Below the pieces are notes generated by a model. The model was not told the origin of the DNA. It saw only the letters and a program-made list of their open reading frames with translations, and did no database searches. Shown here piece by piece: positions 51,115-59,219 of a stretch of 61,148 nucleotides of DNA. Source of the DNA: an uncultured Ruminococcus sp. (lineage in GTDB: Bacteria; Bacillota; Clostridia; Oscillospirales; Acutalibacteraceae); NCBI GenBank assembly GCA_902802795.1, contig CADCNI010000020.1:1-61148 (forward strand), given 5' to 3'. Within the stretch, counting starts at the first letter, position 1, and each line of letters opens with the position of its first letter. The translations under genes were made by a program, and so were the position numbers.

Positions 51115-51918
51115 TTATTTGATTTCAGTCTTGCGGAACGCCGCGATGGACAATCCGGTAAAGACCGCGATAAAGACAACCGATATGGCGACGACTTTCA
51201 GCATCATGCCGATCTCTGAGGCGTGGTTGAGGTTGTAAGCGTCCGCGCTGAAGGGGGTGTAGGAAATGACTTTTTCGACCGTTTCGCTGCTGCTGCTCAG
51301 CAGGGAAGAGGTCATGCCGATCAGCGTGCAGGTGAGGAAACCCACCGCCGTGACGATCAGCGCCTTGTTTTTGAGGACGAACGCGAGGAAAAAGACAAAC
51401 GACGTCTGCGCGGTGTACGCCAGCGCCATGATGGCGGTGATGGCAATGTATTTCAGCAGCGTGCCGACGGAAAAATCGACCGTATTGGTTTCAAACAGAA
51501 TATTGAGATAGACCGAAGCCGAATAGGGAGCGCCGAACGCCGCGCCCGAGGCATAGCCGACAACGGCGCAGAGCGCATAGGGCAGGGTGATCAGCCCGAT
51601 CAGCAGCGTGTAGGTAATCATCTTGGCGCAAACGAGCGTGCCTCTGCTGCTGCATCCCGCGACCGCCGACTGAATGAGCTTGTTCTCGAAGTCGCCGCAG
51701 ATCAGTTGTCCCGCGACAACGGAGCCGAGCAGGTTGAGCATGACCACGTCGGTGAGCAGCGCCGCAGTGCCGGCGGAGGACATTTCCATATCGCCCGTTC
51801 CTACAAAATGGGACACGAGGGTGGTGGTGACGGCGCTGACCGCCGCAATGAGAAACAGCACCTTATAAATCATAGACCGGTTGATCTTGTAAAAATCCGC
51901 TTTGATTAAATTGAACAT
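51115..51918 (-). CDS. ABC-2-type transporter permease
   Basis: 267 residues with six hydrophobic segments (about 18-40, 55-75, 100-125, 150-180, 190-215, 235-258). The N-terminus LIKADFYKINRSMIYKVL is typical of bacitracin/lantibiotic exporter permeases. It begins 21 bases after the ATPase gene and works with it in peptide export or resistance. Confidence 0.88.
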   Translation of the reverse strand: MFNLIKADFYKINRSMIYKVLFLIAAVSAVTTTLVSHFVGTGDMEMSSAGTAALLTDVVMLNLLGSVVAGQLICGDFENKLIQSAVAGCSSRGTLVCAKMITYTLLIGLITLPYALCAVVGYASGAAFGAPYSASVYLNILFETNTVDFSVGTLLKYIAITAIMALAYTAQTSFVFFLAFVLKNKALIVTAVGFLTCTLIGMTSSLLSSSSETVEKVISYTPFSADAYNLNHASEIGMMLKVVAISVVFIAVFTGLSIAAFRKTEIK

Positions 51919-51939
51919 GATAAAAATTCCTCCTCCCGC

Positions 51940-52860
51940 TTATTGCTGTCCGACGACTGAAATGAAATAGTTTTCCAGCGTTTCGCCCTTGAGCGAGAAG
52001 CCGGTGGTTTTCACGCCGTTTTCAAACAGCACATCCGACACCTTGTCGCGTTCGTCGGTGAAATCGTAAAGCTGCACGCTGCCGTCCGGCATGACCTTGA
52101 AATTGGTGGTGCCGAGCTGCTGCTCCAGCACCGTGGCGAGCTTTTCCCTGTCGGGGGTTTCGATCTGGAGATAGTGGCGGCATCTTTCTTCGAGTTCCTC
52201 GAGGCTGATTTCCTGCTTGACTTCGCCCTTGTCGATAATGATGTAATCGGTGGCGCACTGGTAGAGTTCCGGCAGGTTGTGGCTGGAAATCAGGATGGTC
52301 ATGCCGCGCTCTTCGCTGAGCTTTTTGATCAGTTCGCGAATCTCCACCACGCCGATGGGGTCAAGTCCGTTGATGGGCTCGTCGAGAATGACCAGTTCGG
52401 GATTGGTGAGAAGGGCGATGGCAATGCCGAGGCGCTGCTTCATGCCGAGGGAGAAGTCCTTCGTCTTTTTTTTGCCGGTACCCGCCAGCCCCACGGTGGC
52501 GAGAAGTTCGTCCTCAATCGCCTTGTCGGCAATGCCGTGCATAATGCGGTGGAGGCGGAGATTCTGCTTGGCGGTCATGCCCAGCACCAGACCGGGGGAT
52601 TCGATGAGGCAGCCGAGGCGGGCGCGTTCCTTGAGGATATCCCGTCCGCGATTGCCGAAAAGCTCGATTTCGCCCGAGGTGGGAACCGACAGCCCTAAAA
52701 TCTGCCGCATGAGGGTGGTCTTGCCCGCGCCGTTCACGCCGATCAGACCGTAAATTCTGCCGCTTTCGAGGGTGATGCTGACGTCGTGCAGCACCTGTGT
52801 ATTGCCGTATTTCTTTGAGATGTTTTCGGTTTTCAGAATGATATTGCTCACGTTCTTCAC
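51940..52860 (-). CDS. ABC transporter ATP-binding protein, BcrA type
   Basis: 306 residues. Walker A GVNGAGKTT (about 41-49), signature SLGMKQRL, Walker B LVILDEPINGLDP, and the switch His in SSHN. The C-terminal 90 residues are the extension common to antibiotic-resistance ATPases. GTG 52860 is the annotated start (AAAGGA very close before it), and GTG 52851 is an alternative. It is first gene of the ABC-kinase set. Confidence 0.93.
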   Translation of the reverse strand: MKNVSNIILKTENISKKYGNTQVLHDVSITLESGRIYGLIGVNGAGKTTLMRQILGLSVPTSGEIELFGNRGRDILKERARLGCLIESPGLVLGMTAKQNLRLHRIMHGIADKAIEDELLATVGLAGTGKKKTKDFSLGMKQRLGIAIALLTNPELVILDEPINGLDPIGVVEIRELIKKLSEERGMTILISSHNLPELYQCATDYIIIDKGEVKQEISLEELEERCRHYLQIETPDREKLATVLEQQLGTTNFKVMPDGSVQLYDFTDERDKVSDVLFENGVKTTGFSLKGETLENYFISVVGQQ

Positions 52861-52932
52861 CGTTCCTTTCTTGTATGATGATACCCCCCAAAGGTTTAGA
52901 AAAGGTTAAGAGAACGGGAGAAAATGGTTAAT

Positions 52933-52998
52933 TTAGTGGTTAGCGGTTAGCGGTTAGCGGTTAGCGGTTAGCCATTAGCCGATAGCCGTTAGCGGGGC
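52933..52998. repeat. Heptamer repeat array (GTTAGCG type)
   Basis: Five near-perfect GTTAGCG units followed by GTTAGCC, ATTAGCC, GATAGCC and GTTAGCG. Confidence 0.85.
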
Positions 52999-53030
52999 GG
53001 ATGAAATTTCTGAGGCATTTTTATCCACAT

Positions 53031-53070
53031 AAAAAAGCACTTGATTTCGGACTTTGCCGTTTCAAGTGCT
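53031..53070 (-). terminator. Terminator of the brnTA operon
   Basis: AGCACTTGA (53036-53044) with TCAAGTGCT (53062-53070); on the minus strand it is followed by TTTTTT. Confidence 0.85.
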
Positions 53071-53085
53071 GTTTATCTGGAAGAT

Positions 53086-53295
53086 TTATTGCCACGAGAT
53101 GTGAAGCCGGCGGCGGTTCTGCACACAATCGGACAGATAAAGATTAATCAGCGTCTGATAAGGAACGCCGGATGACGCTGCCATTTCCTTGAAATAGTCG
53201 ATTACACTGCTGTCAAGATTGATGGTTACCTGCTGTTTGATTTTTTGGGCGTAGGGATTTTTCTTTGCGGTTGAAAAGTCATACTCTGCCTTCAT
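53086..53295 (-). CDS. brnA: Antitoxin BrnA
   Basis: 69 residues from ATG 53295, with GAGGTGT upstream; the frame is open 9 codons more. It has the BrnA layout: short N-terminal tail that wraps the toxin (YDFSTAKKNPYAQKIK), then a ribbon-helix-helix DNA-binding fold (QVTINLDSSVIDYFKEMAASSGVPYQTLINLYL). It should neutralise BrnT and repress the operon. It appears intact while the toxin gene upstream is frameshifted. Confidence 0.9.
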   Translation of the reverse strand: MKAEYDFSTAKKNPYAQKIKQQVTINLDSSVIDYFKEMAASSGVPYQTLINLYLSDCVQNRRRLHISWQ

Positions 53296-53305
53296 TGGAT
53301 ACACC

Positions 53306-53603
53306 TCATTTCCATTCGTCATATTGTCTGGCTTCGTTTTTGGTCGCTTTTCTTGCGGAGATAATCCGGATGACGGTTTCGGATTGACGATAGCAATGAC
53401 AGACTACCAGCAAGTTGGCTTTTGCACTCATTCCCAAAATAATAAATCTCTCCTCCTGCCCGGAATGTTCGGGGTCGTCGATCACTAATCACTAAAGCTT
53501 CGTCGTCATAGAAAACTGTCTGCGCCTCTTCAAAAGATATTTTATGCTTTCTCTTGTTGATGGCGTTTTTATTTTCATCCCATTCAAATTTTATTATTTC
53601 CAT
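53306..53603 (-). pseudogene. brnT: Toxin BrnT, frameshifted by a 7-bp duplication
   Basis: BrnT is a ribonuclease toxin of type II toxin-antitoxin systems. The first frame reads FEWDENKNAINKRKHKISF, EEAQTVFYDDEALVIS. It then departs from the family and runs to a late stop at 53319. Removing one of two adjacent TTAGTGA heptamers (minus strand, near 53482-53495) restores the frame, and it then reads ALVIDDPEHSGQEERFIILG through ARKATKNEARQYDEWK with a stop at 53306-53308. That is a full-length BrnT. As written, the toxin should be non-functional unless frameshifting occurs. Confidence 0.92.
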
Positions 53604-53609
53604 AATTAT

Positions 53610-53638
53610 ATTATAATTATCATTTGATTATTTGTCAA
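53610..53638 (-). promoter_or_regulatory. Promoter of brnTA
   Basis: On the minus strand: TTGACA (53638-53633), 17 bases, TATAAT (53615-53610). The start would be at about 53603, the brnT ATG itself, and no Shine-Dalgarno is present, so the mRNA may be leaderless. The AT-rich dyad AATTATAATATAATT overlaps the -10 box and is a likely BrnA site. Confidence 0.8.
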
Positions 53639-53688
53639 TCAAAATTTCCGTCCGATACCCTCACGACATGAAACGGCGGCTTTTTATT

Positions 53689-53830
53689 TAGTGGTAAGTG
53701 GTTAGTCATCAGCACTTCACACATATCGGTCACTTTGCATAAAAACAGCCCCCATCTCCATTTGAGATAAGGGCAGTTTCTCAACGCTTGACAATATGAA
53801 ATTTCACACTTCACATTTCACACTTCACAT
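53689..53830. repeat. Heptamer units and a terminator between brnTA and the unknown gene
   Basis: GTGGTAA/GTGGTTA units at 53689-53708; a stem GCCCCCATCTC/GAGATAAGGGC at 53748-53774 that acts as terminator for the minus-strand gene upstream; and CACTTCACATT heptamers at 53802-53830 that overlap the end of that gene. Confidence 0.65.
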
Positions 53831-54513
53831 TCATCCTCCGTCCAGCGGATGGGAAAGGGGAGAGGGGGCTTTGGGGATTGGATGGCGGCGGAGAGGATTT
53901 GATCCACCTCGACATCCGACAGCAGGGCGTGCCATTCTCCGTAGGGGGTGGTTTGCCATGTGAGCGGTTTTTTTGCCAGTTCCTTGAGGATGGCGATTTG
54001 CTTGTCATTTAAAATGTTTTTTAATCGCTCCGCGTATTGCCGAAAAAGGGCGTGTGCCGCCTCCTCGTTAGAGGCAACTACGTTTGCCGGGGCAACTACG
54101 TTTGCCGGGGCAACCACGTTAGCCGGGGCAACTACGTTTGCCGGGGCAACCACGTTAGCCGGGGAAGTCGTGGGCGCGTCATCAAAACAGGCGGTGCTGC
54201 CGTAAAAGACAATCTCGCGGAAAATCGCGTCGGGGAGAGAGGACGCAAAAAAGGAGCCTTCCGGTTCGGTGTGTTCACAGAAGCAGACGGCAGGTTCCGC
54301 CCCGCCCGCGTCCGGAAGAAAACACCAGTAATCGCCGCCCATGCCGCGGGCAAAAGTAGTCAAAGGAATATCACCCACATAAATCTCCGGTTCCGGCGAC
54401 AGCTTTTTGACGGGAATCCATTTCATATCAAAGACCCACAGATAGCGGCTGTCCCGGTAGTCCAGCATACCCCATGCGTCCATTTTTTCATAAAGGGCGG
54501 GTATCGTGCGCAT
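53818..54513 (-). CDS. Unknown protein with NVVAPA repeats
   Basis: 231 residues. I do not recognise the family with confidence. Residues 1-105 (GMLDYRDSRYLWVFDMKWIPV ... GGDYWCFLPD ... REIVFYGS) vaguely recall SMI1/KNR4 (SUKH) immunity-type proteins. Residues about 118-147 are five copies of a 6-residue repeat (NVVAPA) coded by 18-bp tandem repeats with two alternating variants. The rest is helical. The last residues (DECEV, stop) come from GTGAAGT heptamers, as in cwlD. Neighbouring BrnTA fits an accessory role, but this is weak. ATG 54513 follows GGAAGGAGA. Confidence 0.65.
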   Translation of the reverse strand: MRTIPALYEKMDAWGMLDYRDSRYLWVFDMKWIPVKKLSPEPEIYVGDIPLTTFARGMGGDYWCFLPDAGGAEPAVCFCEHTEPEGSFFASSLPDAIFREIVFYGSTACFDDAPTTSPANVVAPANVVAPANVVAPANVVAPANVVASNEEAAHALFRQYAERLKNILNDKQIAILKELAKKPLTWQTTPYGEWHALLSDVEVDQILSAAIQSPKPPLPFPIRWTEDECEV

Positions 54514-54538
54514 CAGTATCAGTCTCCTTCCAATCAGT

Positions 54539-54638
54539 CGTCAGCCGTTGGCGCAATACGTGCCACGACATAAAAAGGATTCGGGCAAATACAGTCGCGC
54601 TTATGTCAACAATGCTAACAGCTAACGGCTAACAGCTA
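54539..54638. repeat. Repeat-containing spacer upstream of the unknown gene
   Basis: CGTCAGCCGTTGGCG at 54539 and reversed GTTAGCN units at 54613-54638. The last unit supplies the TAG stop of the topoisomerase A gene (CTT TAG CTG). Confidence 0.6.
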
Positions 54639-56864
54639 AAGCAGCGTCATCTGTTCGCCCTCGTCGGAATCGTCGGCGGAGCCTGCGGCGGGCAGGTTTT
54701 TGGGACGGAATTTGCTCTCGTTTTTGACCATACCCTCGGCGAAGACGACCATATCGCTGACTCTGGCGTTGCGGCGCAGGGTGATGACCTGCACGCCTTG
54801 GGAGCTGCGGGTCTTGGCGGCAACGGCGTCGGAACCGAAAATCAGCACCTTGCCGTTGGTGGCGCGGAGAAGGATGTCGCAGTCGGCGGGGATGTGCAGC
54901 ATTTTGACCAGCGGCGCCTTGTCGCTGTAGGCGGCAAGAAGCTTGCGGCGGTTGGTCTTGGTCGCGTAGGCGCTGAGTTCCGCCTTGGCGACCTTGCCGT
55001 TTTCGTAGGCAAAGAGGACATAGCCGCTGTAATCGGTAGTCAGCACGCAGCAGATGACGTGTTCGTCCTCCGCCATGCCCAGCACGGCGGGGATATATTC
55101 GCCGAGGACGCTCGCCTTGGTGTCGCTGAATTCGGAGGCCTTGGATTTATAGACCTGGCACTGGTCGGTGAAGAAGAGAAGCTCCGCCACGTTGCGCGTC
55201 TCGAAGGTCTGCACGATTTCGTCGCCGTCCTTGAGCTTCTGGTCGCTGCTCATGCGGAGCGACTGGGGGCTGATCTTTTTGATGTAGCCTTCTTTGGTGA
55301 CAAAGAGATGCACCGGGTAATCGGGGACCAGCGATACCTCGTCGATGGCGGTTTCCTCCACATCGTAGAGGATCATGCTCTTGCGCGGCTGACCGTATTT
55401 CTTGGCGACCTCTTTGAGTTCGGCGATGATGATTTTCTTGACGCGCTGGGGAGAGGACAGGATATCCTCTAAATCGGCAATGTCATGGCGGAGATTTTCG
55501 ATATCCTCGGTGCGTTTGAGGATATACTCGCGGTTGATGTGGCGCAGCTTGATTTCCGCGACATACTCCGCCTGTATTTCGTCGATGCCGAAGCCGCTCA
55601 TGAGGTTCGGCACCACGTCGGCTTCTTCTTCGGTTTCGCGGATGATTTTGATCGCCTTGTCGATGTCGAGCAGAATCTTCTGCAAGCCTTCGAGCAGGTG
55701 CAGGCGGTCTTTCTTCTTTTCCAGTGTAAAGCGGGTGCGGCGTTCGACGCAGTTCATGCGGAATCTGATCCACTCGTCGAGAATCCCGTCCACGCCCAGC
55801 ACTCTGGGAGAGCCGTCGATCAGCACGTTGAAATTACAGGCGAAGCTGTCCTCCAGCGTGGTGAATTTGTAAAGCTTTTGCATGAGCTTGTCGGGGTCGG
55901 CATTGCGTTTGAGGTCGATAGTGACACGCAGACCGTGCAGACCCTGCTCGTCGCGGATGTCGGAAATCTCCTTGATCTTGCCGGTCTTGACGAGGTCGAT
56001 GACCTTTTCGATGATCTGTTCGCAGGTGGTGGTGGGGGGAATCTGCGTGATGTCGATGCAGTTCGCGTCTTTGTCGTAGGTATAGCGGGCGCGCACCTTG
56101 ATGCTGCCGCGTCCCGTGTGGTACACTTTTTGCAGCTCGTCCTTGTTGTAGAGAATCTGCCCGCCGCCGGGGAAATCAGGGGCGAGAAGGGTGGAGCTGA
56201 TGTCGTGTTTGGGATTTTTGAGAAGCTGGATGGTGGTTTCGATCAGTTCGTTGAGGTTGAAGGAGCAGATGGCGCTCGCCATGCCGACCGCGATGCCGGT
56301 GTTGCTGTTGCAGAGGATGGTGGGAAAGGTGACGGGGAGGAGGGACGGCTCCTTCATGGTATTGTCGAAGTTGTCGATCATGTCAATCGCGTCGCTGTCG
56401 ATGTCGCGGAAGAGTTCGGCGGCAATGGGCGCGAGCTTGGCTTCGGTATATCGAGAGGCTGCCGCCTGCGTGTCGCGGGAATACGCCTTGCCGAAGGACC
56501 CCTTGGAATCCACATAAGGGTGCAGGAGCGCTTCATACGCGACGGTCATGCGCACCATGGTGTCGTAAATCGCCGCGTCGCCGTGGGGATTGAGCGCCAT
56601 GGTGGAACCCGCGATTTTGGAGGATTTCTGCCGCGCCCCCGTGAGAAGCCCCATTTTGTACATCGTATAGAGCAGCTTGCGGTGGGAGGGCTTGAAGCCG
56701 TCGATTTCGGGAATGGCGCGGCTCATGATGACGCTCATGGCGTAGGGCATATAATTGCCCTCGAGCGTGTCAACGATCGCCTGCGAAACGACTTCGCCCG
56801 CGCCTTTGATGTAACCGCTCATGGCGGCTTTTTGTGGTGTGGCTCTTCTCTTTTTAGGTGCCAT
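54636..56864 (-). CDS. Type IIA topoisomerase subunit A (GyrA/ParC-like)
   Basis: 742 residues. The breakage-reunion domain opens at YMPYAMSVIMSRAIPEIDGFKPSHRKLLYTM (about 38-68); the catalytic Tyr is in QAAASRYTEAKL (about 139). The quinolone region reads NPHGDAAIYDT, with Ala at the GyrA Ser83 position. After the coiled-coil/tower part comes a beta-pinwheel C-terminal domain with weak blades (LFVTKEGYIKKIS, LLFFTDQCQVYK). The lack of a clear GyrA box suggests a topoisomerase IV-like enzyme. It pairs with the GyrB/ParE-like gene upstream. ATG 56864 follows AAAGGAGAA. Confidence 0.92.
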   Translation of the reverse strand: MAPKKRRATPQKAAMSGYIKGAGEVVSQAIVDTLEGNYMPYAMSVIMSRAIPEIDGFKPSHRKLLYTMYKMGLLTGARQKSSKIAGSTMALNPHGDAAIYDTMVRMTVAYEALLHPYVDSKGSFGKAYSRDTQAAASRYTEAKLAPIAAELFRDIDSDAIDMIDNFDNTMKEPSLLPVTFPTILCNSNTGIAVGMASAICSFNLNELIETTIQLLKNPKHDISSTLLAPDFPGGGQILYNKDELQKVYHTGRGSIKVRARYTYDKDANCIDITQIPPTTTCEQIIEKVIDLVKTGKIKEISDIRDEQGLHGLRVTIDLKRNADPDKLMQKLYKFTTLEDSFACNFNVLIDGSPRVLGVDGILDEWIRFRMNCVERRTRFTLEKKKDRLHLLEGLQKILLDIDKAIKIIRETEEEADVVPNLMSGFGIDEIQAEYVAEIKLRHINREYILKRTEDIENLRHDIADLEDILSSPQRVKKIIIAELKEVAKKYGQPRKSMILYDVEETAIDEVSLVPDYPVHLFVTKEGYIKKISPQSLRMSSDQKLKDGDEIVQTFETRNVAELLFFTDQCQVYKSKASEFSDTKASVLGEYIPAVLGMAEDEHVICCVLTTDYSGYVLFAYENGKVAKAELSAYATKTNRRKLLAAYSDKAPLVKMLHIPADCDILLRATNGKVLIFGSDAVAAKTRSSQGVQVITLRRNARVSDMVVFAEGMVKNESKFRPKNLPAAGSADDSDEGEQMTLL

Positions 56865-56879
56865 AGGTTCTCCTTTTTT

Positions 56880-57021
56880 AGTGGACAGTGATTAGTGGTC
56901 AGTGGTTAGTAAAGAAGATGGTGTCACCGTGTGCTATCTATTTCAGCGCCAAAGGCGCTCCGACACTATTCACTATTCGTTATTCTCTATTCTCTATTCT
57001 CTTAGCGAGCGAATGCGAGCG
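56880..57021. repeat. Repeats between the two topoisomerase genes
   Basis: GTGGACA, GTGATTA, GTGGTCA and GTGGTTA heptamers at 56880-56909; ATTCTCTATTCTCTATTCTC direct repeats near 56980-57001; and the module TAGCGAGCGAATGCGAGCG at 57003-57021 just after the upstream gene. Confidence 0.65.
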
Positions 57022-59013
57022 CTACTGTACGTCTGCCAGTTCGATGAATTCGCTGCCGTGCTGGGCGATGTATTCCTTGCGTCCGCTGAGGTTGTCGCCC
57101 AGCAGCACGTCAAACATCCGCTCGGTGGGTTCCACATCGGTGGGCATGACCTGGATGAGGCGGCGGGTGGCGGGCGCCATGGTGGTGAAGCTCATCATAT
57201 CCGCGTCGTTTTCGCCCAGACCTTTGGAGCGCTGGATGGTGAATTTTTTACCGTCGATTTTTTCCATGATTTCCGCCTTTTCCTGCTCGGTGTAGGCGAA
57301 ATAGGTGTCGCTGCCGCAGGTGATTTCATAGAGGGGTGACTCCGCGATATAGACCTTGCCCGCGTCGATCAGCTTGGGCATGAGGCGGTAGATCATGGTG
57401 AGAATCAGCGTGCGGATCTGGAAGCCGTCCACGTCGGCATCGGTACAGATGATGACCTTGTTCCAGCGAAGCTGATTTAAGTCAAAGGTGGAGAGGTTCT
57501 TGTTCTGATGACCCTTCACGTCCACGCCGCAGCCCAGCACCTTGATAAGGTCGGTGATGATGTCGCTCTTGAAGATTTTGGTGTAGTCGGCTTTGAGGCA
57601 GTTGAGAATCTTGCCGCGCACCGGCATAATGCCCTGGAAGCCGGGGTCGCGGGCGTTCTTGCAGGAACCGGCCGCCGAATCGCCCTCCACGATGTACAGC
57701 TCCCGCTCATTGGGGTCTTTGGAGCGGCAGTCGATGAATTTGTTGACGCGGGAGGTGATGTCCATGTTGGACGAGAGGTTCTTCTTGATAGCGAGGCGCT
57801 GTTTTTCCGCCTGTTCGCGGCTCTGTTTGTTGAGAAGCACCTGCCCGCAGATTTTGTCGGCTTCGAGGGGATTCTCAATGAACCAGATTTCAAGCTGATG
57901 GCGGAAAAATTCGGTCATCGCCTCCTGGATAAACTTGTTGGTAATCGCCTTTTTGGTCTGATTTTCGTAGCTGGTCTGGTTGGAGAAGGAGGACACCACG
58001 ATAATCAGACAGTCCTCCACGTCCTGAAACGTGACCTTGCTCTCGTTCTTGGTGTATTTGCCGGTCTGCTTGAGCCGCGCGTCGATCATGGCGACAAACG
58101 CGCTGCGCATAGCCTTCTGCGGCGCGCCGCCGTATTCCAGCCAGCTCGAATTGTGGTAGTATTCGGTCAGCGTCACGCGGTTGGAGAACGCCACCGCCGC
58201 GTTGATTTTGACATTGTATTCGGGCTTGTCGTCGCGGTCGCGTCCGCGGCGTTCACACTGCCAATACTGCACCTGTGAAATCGCGTCGTCCCCCGCCAGC
58301 TCCCGCACATGGTCGGCAATGCCGTCCTTGTAGTAATACTCGAATTTCTCCCCGCTCACCTTGTCGTCGAGGAGAAACAGCACGCCCGCGTTGACGATGG
58401 CCTGCCGCTTGATGGTGTCCTGGTAATATTCGAGGGGAATATTGATGTCGGTAAAGACCTCCAGATCCGGCTTCCACTTGATGCGGGAACCGGTCTGTCT
58501 ACCCTTCCAAGGCTCCTTTTGCAGACCGCCCACATTCTCGCCGTGTTCAAAGTGCAGCGTGAAGCGGGTGCCGTCGCGGTGAATCTCCGCGTCCATATAT
58601 TCCGAGGCGTACTGCGTGGCGCAAAGACCCAGACCGTTCAGACCCAGCGAATATTCATAGATTTCGCCGCCGTCGTTGTTGTATTTGCCCCCCGCGTACA
58701 TCTCGCAGAAAACCAGTTCCCAGTTGAAGCGCTGTTCCTTGTTATTGTAATCGACGGGGATGCCGCGTCCGAAGTCCTCCACCTGCACCGAACCATCCGC
58801 AAAGCGGGTGACAATGATCTTGCTGCCGTAGCCCTCGCGCGCTTCGTCGATGGAGTTGGAAAGGATTTCAAAGACCGAATGACAGCAGCCCTCGATGCCG
58901 TCCGAACCGAAGATAACGGCGGGGCGCTTGCGCACGCGGTCGGCGCCTTTCAGCGCGACGATATTGTCGTTGCCGTATTCTTTTTTTTCGTTTGTCAGTT
59001 TGTTGGAACTCAT
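57022..59013 (-). CDS. Type IIA topoisomerase subunit B (GyrB/ParE-like)
   Basis: 663 residues. GHKL ATPase: EILSNSIDEAREG, VEDFGRGIPVD, LGLNGLGLCATQYAS. TOPRIM domain: YIVEGDSAAGSCKNARD and ICTDADVDGFQIRTLILTM (acidic metal site). The C-terminal zinc-binding-like tail ends FIELADVQ. The EGDSAAGSCKNARDPGFQGIMPVRGK segment differs from usual gyrase (EGDSAGGSAKQGRD), and the sequence as a whole is diverged, which fits a second topoisomerase in Clostridia. It heads the operon with subunit A. Confidence 0.92.
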   Translation of the reverse strand: MSSNKLTNEKKEYGNDNIVALKGADRVRKRPAVIFGSDGIEGCCHSVFEILSNSIDEAREGYGSKIIVTRFADGSVQVEDFGRGIPVDYNNKEQRFNWELVFCEMYAGGKYNNDGGEIYEYSLGLNGLGLCATQYASEYMDAEIHRDGTRFTLHFEHGENVGGLQKEPWKGRQTGSRIKWKPDLEVFTDINIPLEYYQDTIKRQAIVNAGVLFLLDDKVSGEKFEYYYKDGIADHVRELAGDDAISQVQYWQCERRGRDRDDKPEYNVKINAAVAFSNRVTLTEYYHNSSWLEYGGAPQKAMRSAFVAMIDARLKQTGKYTKNESKVTFQDVEDCLIIVVSSFSNQTSYENQTKKAITNKFIQEAMTEFFRHQLEIWFIENPLEADKICGQVLLNKQSREQAEKQRLAIKKNLSSNMDITSRVNKFIDCRSKDPNERELYIVEGDSAAGSCKNARDPGFQGIMPVRGKILNCLKADYTKIFKSDIITDLIKVLGCGVDVKGHQNKNLSTFDLNQLRWNKVIICTDADVDGFQIRTLILTMIYRLMPKLIDAGKVYIAESPLYEITCGSDTYFAYTEQEKAEIMEKIDGKKFTIQRSKGLGENDADMMSFTTMAPATRRLIQVMPTDVEPTERMFDVLLGDNLSGRKEYIAQHGSEFIELADVQ

Positions 59014-59073
59014 TTTTTATCTCCCGATTGAAAGTTTTTTCCGTTTTTAGGGTTTCAAACTCTACAAATCTTT

Positions 59074-59102
59074 ATTTTACGCAAATTTTGGGAAAATGTC
59101 AA
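59074..59102 (-). promoter_or_regulatory. Sigma-A promoter of the topoisomerase operon
   Basis: On the minus strand: TTGACA (59102-59097), 17 bases, TAAAAT (59079-59074); 60 bases before the ATG. Confidence 0.75.
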
Positions 59103-59166
59103 GAGTAAAATACAATCGTTTCACGGAAAGTGAAAAGCATCATCCGTGCTATTCACACATTTCGCC

Positions 59167-59195
59167 TTGACAGCACCGCGCAAAAAGGATATAAT
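59167..59195 (+). promoter_or_regulatory. Sigma-A promoter of the decayed Rpn gene
   Basis: TTGACA (59167-59172), 17 bases, TATAAT (59190-59195). It is still at consensus though the gene is broken. Confidence 0.8.
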
Positions 59196-59219
59196 AAAAT
59201 CGAAAGAAGTGTGAGGCAA

